Part shown: one piece after another, positions 1 to 5,450 of the stretch | Layout of the letters: each line of letters starts with the position of its first letter | Numbering within the stretch: position 1 is the stretch's first letter | Origin: Chloroflexia bacterium | GTDB taxonomy: Bacteria > Chloroflexota > Chloroflexia > QHBQ01 > JADMIH01 | Reading direction: 5' to 3' | Length of the DNA: 9,054 nt | NCBI GenBank assembly: GCA_025927935.1 | Contig: JAICKM010000239.1 | Span: 1-9,054, forward strand | The notes under the pieces: model-generated | Databases searched by the model: none | Told to the model about the DNA's origin: nothing | Seen by the model: the letters and a program-made list of their open reading frames with translations, nothing else | Program-made: the position numbers and the translations under genes

Positions 1-302
1 CCGCCAACGCCGCGACCCTGCCCGCGCCGCTGCACCTGTTCCACGAATACGGCTGGGGCGGCTACCTGATCGCCCACCACGTGCCCGTCTTTGTCGATGG
101 GCGCGCCGATCCCTACGGCAACCTGCTCGACGATTACGTCGCGGCCTCCAGCGGCGCGCGCTGGGAGCCGATCTTCGCTACCTACAGCGTCAACGGCGTG
201 CTCGTGCGCACCGGGGCGCCGCTGGACAAGATCATCGGCGCCACGCCGGGCTGGTCGCAGGTCTATCACGATAACCTGTCGGTACTGTATATTAAGAGAT
301 AG
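1..302 (+). CDS. C-terminal end of polytopic membrane glycosyltransferase-like protein (partial)
   Basis: An open frame runs in from the left edge (first whole codon at 3) and ends at TAG 300-302, giving the last 99 residues. The peptide carries a run FHEYGWGGYL followed by VPVFVDGRADPYG, then a compact soluble tail. This pattern (phenylalanine, EYGWGGYL, then a PVFxDGRADxY strand) is familiar from the extracytoplasmic C-terminal domain of large multi-pass GT-C/GT39-like membrane proteins common in Chloroflexota and Bacteroidetes, which are thought to transfer sugars from polyprenyl-phosphate donors. The catalytic N-terminal membrane part lies outside the window, so the activity cannot be checked. 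No membrane helix is visible in the piece present. The GTG at 81 is an internal valine, not the start. The family assignment is from recognition of the motif pattern; the substrate is unknown. Confidence 0.6.
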   Translation, partial: ANAATLPAPLHLFHEYGWGGYLIAHHVPVFVDGRADPYGNLLDDYVAASSGARWEPIFATYSVNGVLVRTGAPLDKIIGATPGWSQVYHDNLSVLYIKR

Positions 303-317
303 CAGGCATGGGTTGAG

Positions 318-683
318 ATGGCGAATACGGGTTCCGATCTAACTCTGTGGCACGTCTACGACGGCGGCAGAACTATTGGCCGGAACGGCAGTGAGGAGGG
401 CGTTATTTTGCGTGATGAAGAGCATCCGGACGGCGCGCAGATTACGCTGGAGCGGGATGCACGCGCAATACCCTTCGCTATTACCTGTGGAATTTTCGGC
501 TGGATGGTCCACACTCATTACTGCGCAACGCTTGCAGAAGCGGAGCGGGATTATACAGCCATGAAGGTGGAGCTTGCGAACATCCTTGCCCGCATCCCGG
601 CCACGGATGATCCAAGAGCCGGAGAGCTAAGACAAGAACTTTACGCGGCGGCGGAACGATTCGTGTACACGTTGTTCCCTTAA
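318..683 (+). CDS. Conserved-looking small soluble protein of unknown function
   Basis: 121 residues, ATG start at 318, only 15 nt after the preceding stop and in the same frame, so ATG 318 is the first usable start. No strong Shine-Dalgarno sequence is seen (GGTTGAG just upstream), so translation may depend on coupling. The protein is acidic and has no signal peptide or membrane helix. The N-terminal half (residues 8-60) is beta-rich with TLWHVYDGGRTIG, EEGVILRDEEHPDGAQITLE and FAITCGIFGWMVHT. The C-terminal half (residues 68-121) is helical with a conserved-looking AEAERDYTAMKVELANIL. It gives the impression of a one-domain alpha/beta protein that recurs in Chloroflexota and cyanobacteria, but I cannot name a family and assign no function. 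Its G+C is about 57% by my count over 361-660, against roughly 70% in neighbouring genes, and codons such as ATT, CTT, AGA and TTA are frequent, which suggests a separate origin. Confidence 0.8.
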   Translation: MANTGSDLTLWHVYDGGRTIGRNGSEEGVILRDEEHPDGAQITLERDARAIPFAITCGIFGWMVHTHYCATLAEAERDYTAMKVELANILARIPATDDPRAGELRQELYAAAERFVYTLFP

Positions 684-699
684 ATACGACTGGTATACG
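672..699 (+). promoter_or_regulatory. Possible promoter for the purQ unit
   Basis: TTGTTC (672-677) lies 16 nt before TATACG (694-699), which is preceded by TG plus one base (691-693), an extended -10 arrangement. The predicted start of transcription, near 706, would leave a leader of only about 12 nt, just enough to hold the AGAAGG ribosome binding site. The match is weak and the site overlaps the end of the upstream gene. It is a candidate only; read-through from upstream is an equally good explanation. Confidence 0.25.
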
Positions 700-717
700 C
701 CCGAAAGAAGGTCTACT

Positions 718-1470
718 GTGCGACAACTGAAATTCGGCGTCCTGGTGTTTCCCGGATCCAACGGCGACCATGATTGCCTCTATTTGCTGAACGAGGTGCT
801 GGGCGTGCCCACGGATGCCGTCTGGCACGAGGAGATCCGGCTGGCCGGTTACGATTGCCTGATCCTGCCCGGCGGCTTCAGCTACGGCGATTACCTGCGC
901 TGTGGCGCCATCGCGCGCTTCTCGCCGGTCATGGCCCCGCTACGCGACTACGCGGCAGGGGGCGGGCCGGTGCTGGGCATCTGCAACGGCTTCCAGATCC
1001 TCGCCGAGGCCGGGCTGCTGCCGGGCGCCCTCCTGCGTAACCAGGAACTGGCCTTCTCCTGCCGCACGATCCATGTGCGCGTCGAGCTGGACGCCCAATC
1101 CACGCCGTTCACGGCGAGCGTGCCGGGCGGCTCCATCTGGCGGCTGCCCATCGCCCATGGCGAGGGCCGCTATTTTGCCGAGGCGGCGGCGCTGGCCGAT
1201 CTCGAAGCCAACCATCAGATCGTGCTGCGCTACTGCGCTCCGGATGGCACAGTTATGGCCGAGGCCAACCCGAACGGCTCAACGGCGGGCATCGCGGGCG
1301 TGTGCAACGCAGCGGGCAACGTGCTGGGCCTGATGCCGCACCCGGAGCGCGCGGGCGAGGATCTGGTGGGCGGCAGCGACGGCCTGCACCTGTTCCACGC
1401 CCTGATCGCCGCCTGCACACGCGCGGGCGCCGAACTGCGCGCCGTCCCGGCGGGAGCCGCGCATGGCTAA
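718..1470 (+). CDS. purQ: Phosphoribosylformylglycinamidine synthase, glutaminase subunit PurQ
   Basis: 250 residues. PurQ is the class I glutamine amidotransferase subunit of FGAM synthase. It hydrolyses glutamine and passes ammonia to PurL, which converts FGAR to FGAM in cytoplasmic purine synthesis; PurS is the third subunit. Visible motifs are FPGSNGDHD (residues 11-19), PGGFSYGDYLRCGAIA (51-66), the nucleophile elbow GICNGFQ with Cys89, and the end of the triad in MPHPER with His208 and Glu210. LRNQ (106-109) and PIAHGEGRY (144-152) are also typical. All catalytic residues are intact. The start is GTG 718, set by AGAAGG at 706-711 with 6 nt spacing. At 250 residues it is slightly longer than usual (about 225-230), the excess being a C-terminal tail after the conserved core. 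No purS or purL is present in the window. The last 8 nt overlap the next gene, a membrane glycosyltransferase, so the two are probably cotranscribed. Confidence 0.96.
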   Translation: MRQLKFGVLVFPGSNGDHDCLYLLNEVLGVPTDAVWHEEIRLAGYDCLILPGGFSYGDYLRCGAIARFSPVMAPLRDYAAGGGPVLGICNGFQILAEAGLLPGALLRNQELAFSCRTIHVRVELDAQSTPFTASVPGGSIWRLPIAHGEGRYFAEAAALADLEANHQIVLRYCAPDGTVMAEANPNGSTAGIAGVCNAAGNVLGLMPHPERAGEDLVGGSDGLHLFHALIAACTRAGAELRAVPAGAAHG

Positions 1471-2749
1471 AGGCTGGGTCGCGACCGGCGTGGCGCTGGT
1501 GCTGGCGCTGACCATGTGGTACTACGTGGCCGGGGTGTTGGTACCCTATCAGCAGACCGAAGCCGCGGGCAGCGACCGGCCGCGCGGCAACCTATCCGAT
1601 CTCTACCCGCGCTGGCTCGGCTCGCGCGAACTGCTGTTGCATGGCCGTGACCCCTACAGCGCCGCCGTCACCCACGAGATCCAGGTAGGCTATTATGGCC
1701 GGGCTATCGACCCGGCTCGCCCGAACGATCCCAAGGACCAGCAAGGCTTCGCCTATCCGGTCTACGTGGCCTTCCTGCTCGCGCCCACGCTGGACCTCGA
1801 TTTCTCTGTGGTGCAGGACGGCTTCACCTGGCTGCTGCTGGCGCTCACGGCGGCCAGTGTGCCGCTCTGGATGTACGCCGTGGGCTGGCGTCCCAGTACC
1901 CCGCTTGTCCTGGCCGCCGTATTGCTCACGCTGGGCAGCTTCCCGGTGGTGCAGGGCATCGCCTTGCAGCAATTGAGCCTGCTCGTCGGTGTGCTGCTGG
2001 CGGGCGCGGCGGCGGCCCTGGTGGCGGGGCGCCCGGCCCTGGCCGGGGTGCTGCTGGCTCTGGCGACGATCAAACCGCAGGTGGCCGCGCCGCTGGCCGC
2101 CTGGCTGGCCCTCTGGACAATCAGCGACTGGCGGCGGCGGCAGGGGCTGGCCTGGGGCTTCGGCGGCACCATGGCGCTGCTGCTGGTGGGCGCGGAGATC
2201 GCCTCGCCCGGCTGGATCGGGCGCTTCCGCGACGCGCTGGCCGCCTACCAGCAGTATACCGACGGCCGCTCGCTGCTGGCGACCCTGCTCACGCCCATCG
2301 GCGGCACGGTCGCCACGGTGCTGCTGGTGGCCCTGACCGCGCTGGTCTGCTGGCGGGTGCGTCGCGATCCGGCGGGCACGCCCGGCTTCGCGCTGGCCCT
2401 GGCTCTCGTTCCGGCGGTCACGCTGGCGATCATCCCCACCTGGGCGCCCTATAACCAGGTGCTGCTGCTACCGGGCCTGTTCCTGCTGGCCGCCGCCCGC
2501 GACCGCATCTGGGCGCGGGGCAGGGCCGCCCGCTACTGTTACCTGCTCGCCTGGGGCCTGGTGGCCTGGCCGTGGGTCGCCACCGCGGCGCTGGCCGCGG
2601 CGGCGCTGGTCTTGCCCGCCGCCACCGTGCAGAGCGCGTGGACGCTGCCCCTCTACACCAGCCTACTGATCCCCCTCGGCGCCCTGCTTGCGCTCGGCTT
2701 CCCGGCCCGGCAGGCGCTGCCCATGCGCCAGGGAGACAAGCCCACGTGA
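1463..2749 (+). CDS. GT87/DUF2029-type integral membrane glycosyltransferase, paralog 1
   Basis: 428 residues, very hydrophobic, with roughly 10-12 membrane helices. GT87 proteins (family DUF2029; mycobacterial mannosyltransferase PimE is the known member) are GT-C fold enzymes that use polyprenyl-phosphate sugars outside the membrane. The first loop after helix 1 has SDLYPRWLGSRELLLHGRDPY (residues 45-65, Asp46 and Arg55). This corresponds to the D-x8-R motif whose Asp is the probable catalytic base, by analogy with PimE. ATIKPQ (201-206, Lys204) is the family's second hallmark. The C-terminal segment reads IPTWAPYNQVLLLPG, differing from the PH-type motif of paralogs 2 and 3, so it may belong to another subgroup. 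There is an insert in the first loop (about residues 71-97). The start ATG 1463 lies inside purQ, with GGGAG at 1452-1456 spaced by 6 nt. The stop overlaps the next start by 4 nt (GTGA), which points to coupled translation. The sugar and acceptor are unknown. Confidence 0.87.
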   Translation: MAKGWVATGVALVLALTMWYYVAGVLVPYQQTEAAGSDRPRGNLSDLYPRWLGSRELLLHGRDPYSAAVTHEIQVGYYGRAIDPARPNDPKDQQGFAYPVYVAFLLAPTLDLDFSVVQDGFTWLLLALTAASVPLWMYAVGWRPSTPLVLAAVLLTLGSFPVVQGIALQQLSLLVGVLLAGAAAALVAGRPALAGVLLALATIKPQVAAPLAAWLALWTISDWRRRQGLAWGFGGTMALLLVGAEIASPGWIGRFRDALAAYQQYTDGRSLLATLLTPIGGTVATVLLVALTALVCWRVRRDPAGTPGFALALALVPAVTLAIIPTWAPYNQVLLLPGLFLLAAARDRIWARGRAARYCYLLAWGLVAWPWVATAALAAAALVLPAATVQSAWTLPLYTSLLIPLGALLALGFPARQALPMRQGDKPT

Positions 2750-4104
2750 CACGGCTCCGCCGCCAACCCGTGCCGGGCGTGATCTGGCGCTACCTGGGCA
2801 TCACCGGGGCCGGCGTCGCGCTGATCGTGCTGTTCATCATCCTGACCCTGCTGACGACGCGCAAGGAGACCGACTTCCAGCACTTCTTGCTGCGCACCGA
2901 CTTCCCGGCCTTCCTCACCGGGGCACGGCTGGTGGCCGCGGGCCAGGGCGCGGCGCTCTACGATCCCGCCGCGCAAGCGCCTATACAGCAAGCTATGCTA
3001 GCGCCTTATGCTTATGAACGCGGGCTGCTGCCGTATAATCACCTGCCCTTCCTGGCCCTGGCCCTGGCCCCGTTCGCCGGGCTGGCCTTGCCGGTGAGCT
3101 ATGCCGGCTGGCTGGGCGCGACGATCCTGGCCTTGCTGATCGCGCTGGCCCTCTTGAGCCGCGAGTTGCGCGCGGTGGCGCGCACGCCGGTCGAAGCCCG
3201 CTGGGCGCCCCGCGCGCTATGGGCGCTGGGGCTGGGCTTTTTCCCGGTTTATCAAAACCTCCTCCAAGTGCAGACGGCGCCCTGGGTGCTGCTGGGCTAC
3301 ACCCTGCTGATCCGATACCTGCGCCAGGAGCGCCAGATCGCCGCCGGGCTGGGGCTGGCGCTGGTCCTCGTCAAGCCGCAACTGCTGATCGTGCCGGTGT
3401 TGCTACTGCTCTACACCCGCCGCTGGCGCGCGCTGGCGGCCTTCGCCGGGCTGACGGTGAGCCTGAGTTTGCTCATCACGCCGCTGCTGGGCGGCTTTGG
3501 CTGGATCGGCAGCTATCTGCGGCTGCTGGGTAATGTCGCCGGAGCCAGTTCCGACAGCAGCACCATCCAGCCGGTGTTAATGGAGAACCTGCGCGGCTTC
3601 TTCACCCTGCTGGCCGCACATTATGACCCTGCCGCACTGGGCACGGGCACGGCGCCCTGGGTGGTGCCGCTGACCGCCGTCGCCACCCTGGCCGTCCTGG
3701 CCGGGCTGGCCTGGGCCTGGCGCGGACGCGCGGGCGCGTGGGCCGCCGATCCGGCGGGTTGGGACCGGCGCTGGGCAGCGGCGATCCTGGCTGCGCCGCT
3801 GGTCAGCCCGCACACCCTGCCCTATGAACTGCCGCTCTGGATCCTGGCCGGCGTGCTGGCCTGGCGCGGCGCCCGCGAGGGCACCAGCCCGGCCCCGGTG
3901 CTGCGCACGGCCCTGCTCCTGGCCGCCGGGTACATCGCCGGCAACCTGACCCTGCAACTCATCCTGGTCCTCCCCGGCTGGCCGATCCATGTGGGCGTGC
4001 TCTTCGCGCTGGTCGCCATTGTCCTGCTCTGTGCGCCCGCCGCGCATCCGGCGGCCCGCAAGCAAGAGTCCAATATCGCTGCCGGCGCCTCCGCCGGCCC
4101 CTGA
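2746..4104 (+). CDS. GT87/DUF2029-type integral membrane glycosyltransferase, paralog 2
   Basis: 452 residues when started at GTG 2746, which overlaps the previous stop (GTGA, 2746-2749); GGGAG at 2731-2735 is the likely ribosome binding site. The open frame extends further upstream to 2572, but that part is arginine/proline-rich shadow of the preceding gene and is excluded. An N-terminal helix (about 17-37) is followed by the outer loop with TDFPAFLTGARLVAAGQGAALY (residues 51-72, split as Asp52, Arg61, LY 71-72). LVKPQLLIVP (208-217, Lys210) and a C-terminal SPHTLPYELPLW (354-365, His356, Glu361) complete the family signature. Around ten further hydrophobic segments follow. A non-membrane loop rich in Ser and Thr (about 265-300) precedes the last third. 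It should act as a polyprenyl-phosphate-sugar-dependent transferase in the cytoplasmic membrane. It is the last gene of the purQ unit; downstream is a 360-nt gap. Confidence 0.88.
   Translation: MTRLRRQPVPGVIWRYLGITGAGVALIVLFIILTLLTTRKETDFQHFLLRTDFPAFLTGARLVAAGQGAALYDPAAQAPIQQAMLAPYAYERGLLPYNHLPFLALALAPFAGLALPVSYAGWLGATILALLIALALLSRELRAVARTPVEARWAPRALWALGLGFFPVYQNLLQVQTAPWVLLGYTLLIRYLRQERQIAAGLGLALVLVKPQLLIVPVLLLLYTRRWRALAAFAGLTVSLSLLITPLLGGFGWIGSYLRLLGNVAGASSDSSTIQPVLMENLRGFFTLLAAHYDPAALGTGTAPWVVPLTAVATLAVLAGLAWAWRGRAGAWAADPAGWDRRWAAAILAAPLVSPHTLPYELPLWILAGVLAWRGAREGTSPAPVLRTALLLAAGYIAGNLTLQLILVLPGWPIHVGVLFALVAIVLLCAPAAHPAARKQESNIAAGASAGP
4081..4098 (+). terminator. GC hairpin at the end of paralog 2 (weak terminator candidate)
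   Basis: GCCGGCG (4081-4087) and CGCCGGC (4092-4098) form a perfect 7-bp stem with a 4-nt loop, just before the stop codon at 4102-4104. There is no T-tract after it, so it does not meet the usual rule for intrinsic termination. It may stall or protect the 3' end, or simply reflect the Ala-Gly-rich coding sequence. Confidence 0.25.
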
Positions 4105-4192
4105 CCCGGCCACTCGCCACGCGCTACGCGCGCACCATGGGCCGCCCGCCGGCCGCCCCGCTCCGGTGCGTCCCTGCGCGCCAGTCCTCGCG

Positions 4193-4270
4193 TTGTCACT
4201 CTGAGCGCAGCGAAGAGTCTCGTCTTTTGCCGACACGAGACGAGATTCTTCGCTACGCTCAGAATGACAA
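4193..4270. repeat. Palindromic extragenic repeat ('HSERSEES' type)
   Basis: The left arm (4193-4224, beginning TTGTCACTCTGAGCG) and right arm (4239-4270, ending GCTCAGAATGACAA) are 32 bp each and reverse-complementary at 29 of 32 positions, with a 14-nt centre (4225-4238). The three differences are all transitions: one gives a G-U pair in the plus-strand RNA and two give G-U pairs in the minus-strand RNA. Sequences of the form TTGTCATTCTGAGCGNAGCGAAGAATCTC are a widely scattered extragenic repeat in several phyla and are well known for producing spurious translated peptides containing CHSERSEES and RYAQNDK. Both peptides can be read here. The copy starts and ends in TTGTCA/TGACAA, as expected of a terminal-inverted-repeat, MITE- or REP-like unit. 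That it was moved by a transposase is an inference; none is present. Confidence 0.85.
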
Positions 4271-4298
4271 GGATATGCTGGGCACGCAACTACATACA

Positions 4299-4318
4299 GC
4301 GACGAGTCTAATCGTCGC
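4299..4318. repeat. Small perfect hairpin
   Basis: GCGACGA (4299-4305) pairs with TCGTCGC (4312-4318), a 7-bp perfect stem with a 6-nt loop, 28 nt after the large palindrome. There is no T-run downstream, so it is not a convincing terminator. It could be part of the mobile repeat's flank or an RNA structure ahead of the small ORF at 4336. Confidence 0.4.
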
Positions 4319-4335
4319 AATCCATTCTGCCCGGC

Positions 4336-4468
4336 ATGAGCGGTGATTTGCACCCGCGCCGCCCGGCACTGCGTAATAAATACGGGGGAAAGGGATTTAC
4401 CGGATAAGGCGGCGCGGCGACGGGCGGAAGAGATCGCGGCCGCGCAGGCAGAGGCCGGCACTAAATGA
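4336..4468 (+). pseudogene. Frame-disrupted small ORF (about 43 codons)
   Basis: ATG 4336 opens a frame of 22 codons giving MSGDLHPRRPALRNKYGGK then GFT, and would stop at TAA 4405-4407. Skipping the single G at 4402 moves it to the next frame, which continues with DKAARRRAEEIAAAQAEAG then TK for 21 codons to TGA 4466-4468. The joined 43-residue peptide is highly basic, with a helical charged tail, and reads like one small protein, whereas each frame alone is truncated or poor. The final ATGA (4465-4468) overlaps the start of the kinase gene, the same style of coupling seen elsewhere in the window, which supports a once-real gene. There is no Shine-Dalgarno sequence before 4336. It may be a decayed gene, a sequencing error (one extra G), or, less likely, a programmed +1 shift. 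The function is not recognised. Confidence 0.4.
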
Positions 4469-5343
4469 TCGTTGTTCCCGAAGAATTTGCTGAGCGAACG
4501 GTCGCGCGGGAAGGAACCGCCGGGCGCGAGTGGATCGCCGCATTGCCCGATCGGGTCCAGGCGCTCTGCGCCCACTGGGGGCTGGCGGTAGACGGGCCAC
4601 CGATGCACGGAGGGCTGAGCCTGGTGGTGCCCGTGCGCCGGGGCGACGAACTCTGTGTGCTCAAGATCGCCTGGGTGGGCATTGAGACCGAGGCGATCGC
4701 TCTCCGGGCCTGGGATGGGCGCGGCGCAGTGCGGCTGCTGGAGGTGGCCCCCACGCAACATGCCATGTTGCTGGAACGCCTGGATTATCGCCGGACCTTG
4801 AACGATGTGGGCCTCGCCGAGGCCATCGGCATCGCCGGGCGGTTGCTGCGCCGCCTGGCGATCCCCGCCCCGGCGGGCCTGCGCCAGTTGCCCACAGTGG
4901 CGGGCGGTCTGGCCCGCGACTTGCCCGCGCTCTGGGAGCGCACCGGGCGCCCGATGCCGCGCCCGGTGCTGGAGACGGTGCGCGCCCTGGCCGGCCAACT
5001 GGCGGCCACCCGTCCCGCGCACTTGCTGGTCAACTTCGATCTGTACTACGACGATGTGCTGGCGGGCGGGCGCGAACCATGGCTGGTGGTCGATCCGATG
5101 GTCGTGGCCGGCGACCCGGAGTACGGGATCGGGCCGTTGCTGTGGCGGCGCCTGGAGGACATCGAAGCCCAGGGTGGCATCGAGCGCCATTTCCACGCGT
5201 TGATCGCCGCCGCCGCCCTCGATCCCGCCCTGGCCCGCGCCTGGACCCTGGTGCGCTGTGTGGAGTACTGGCTGTGGGGCTTGGGCGCCGGGTTGACCTA
5301 CGATCCGGCCCGCTGCGCGATTATTGTCAACCGGCTGCTGTGA
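4465..5343 (+). CDS. APH(6)/hydroxyurea-type small-molecule phosphotransferase-like protein
   Basis: 292 residues, kinase-like fold of the aminoglycoside/hydroxyurea antibiotic resistance kinase family (the streptomycin 6-phosphotransferase type). Known members transfer the ATP gamma-phosphate to a hydroxyl of a small molecule in the cytoplasm. A glycine-rich GGLSLVVPVRRGD (residues 49-61) leads to VLKIAW with Lys67 (ATP lysine), then ETEAIALRAWDGRGAVRLL (74-92) with Glu76, all typical. WLVVDP (206-211) supplies the second metal-binding Asp210, and GDPEYGIGPLLWRR (217-229) is characteristic. The catalytic loop is unusual: NFDLYYDDVLAG (190-201) keeps Asp192, but the usual His-Gly before it is Asn-Phe, and the metal-binding Asn five residues later is Asp197. 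Activity is therefore uncertain, and resistance should not be assumed. ATG 4465 follows an in-frame TAA directly, so there is no longer start; AGAGG about 10 nt upstream is a moderate binding site. Confidence 0.8.
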   Translation: MIVVPEEFAERTVAREGTAGREWIAALPDRVQALCAHWGLAVDGPPMHGGLSLVVPVRRGDELCVLKIAWVGIETEAIALRAWDGRGAVRLLEVAPTQHAMLLERLDYRRTLNDVGLAEAIGIAGRLLRRLAIPAPAGLRQLPTVAGGLARDLPALWERTGRPMPRPVLETVRALAGQLAATRPAHLLVNFDLYYDDVLAGGREPWLVVDPMVVAGDPEYGIGPLLWRRLEDIEAQGGIERHFHALIAAAALDPALARAWTLVRCVEYWLWGLGAGLTYDPARCAIIVNRLL

Positions 5344-5406
5344 GCCGATGCGCATGGTCACAAGAGGATTGTGGCACGCCGTTCGCTTTTTAGGGCCTCT
5401 TGCGTG

Positions 5407-5412
5407 TATAAT
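5407..5412 (+). promoter_or_regulatory. Candidate -10 box for the second GT87 pair
   Basis: A perfect TATAAT lies in the 107-nt gap between the kinase gene and the next start. Transcription would begin near 5419, leaving a leader of about 32 nt before ATG 5451. No good -35 hexamer is found at 16-19 nt (the best is TTCGCT, 5382-5387), so strength is uncertain. A 5-bp hairpin, GCCGG-CAA-CCGGC (5425-5437), falls in the leader. The gap is clearly richer in A and T than the genes around it. Confidence 0.45.
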
Positions 5413-5450
5413 TATCTTTCGGGCGCCGGCAACCGGCAGCCTGAAGGTTT

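Larger units (their letters stand above)
4105..4464. other. Intergenic region with palindromic repeat and broken small ORF
   Basis: This 360-nt stretch has no intact gene. From 4105 to 4190 it is G+C-rich sequence in which I see nothing but short CGCG-type self-complementary runs. 4193-4270 is a long imperfect palindrome. 4299-4318 is a small perfect hairpin. 4336-4468 is a possible small coding sequence with a frame break. An A/T-rich TAATAAAT at 4374-4381 could be a -10 box, but no -35 at acceptable spacing is visible. The G+C drops clearly from about 4193 to 4400 compared with the genes on either side, consistent with inserted or non-coding DNA. Confidence 0.7.

Noticed and set aside
481..828. 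115-codon reverse frame across the 121-residue protein and purQ start
   Set aside because: It is antisense to two supported genes, with no binding site and no recognisable domain.
2572..2745. Upstream extension of paralog 2 by 58 residues
   Set aside because: The extension lies wholly inside paralog 1 and is Arg/Pro-rich. GTG 2746 with its GTGA overlap and purine-rich site gives the expected N-terminus before the first helix.
4137..4346. Forward 69-codon frame through the palindrome (contains CHSERSEESRL and RYAQNDK)
   Set aside because: This is the well-known spurious peptide produced by translating this repeat class; there is no binding site and no coding character on either side.
3577..5361. 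594-codon open frame on the reverse strand, spanning parts of two genes and the intergenic repeat
   Set aside because: It is antisense to a clear GT87 gene and the kinase gene. Its protein is Gln/Arg/Gly/His-rich with no domain, and it contains the translated HSERSEES repeat. Long antisense frames are expected in 70% G+C DNA.
5425..5437. GCCGG-CAA-CCGGC hairpin in the leader of paralog 3 as a riboswitch or attenuator
   Set aside because: Only 5 bp, with no alternative structure, leader peptide or T-tract; too little to call a regulatory element.
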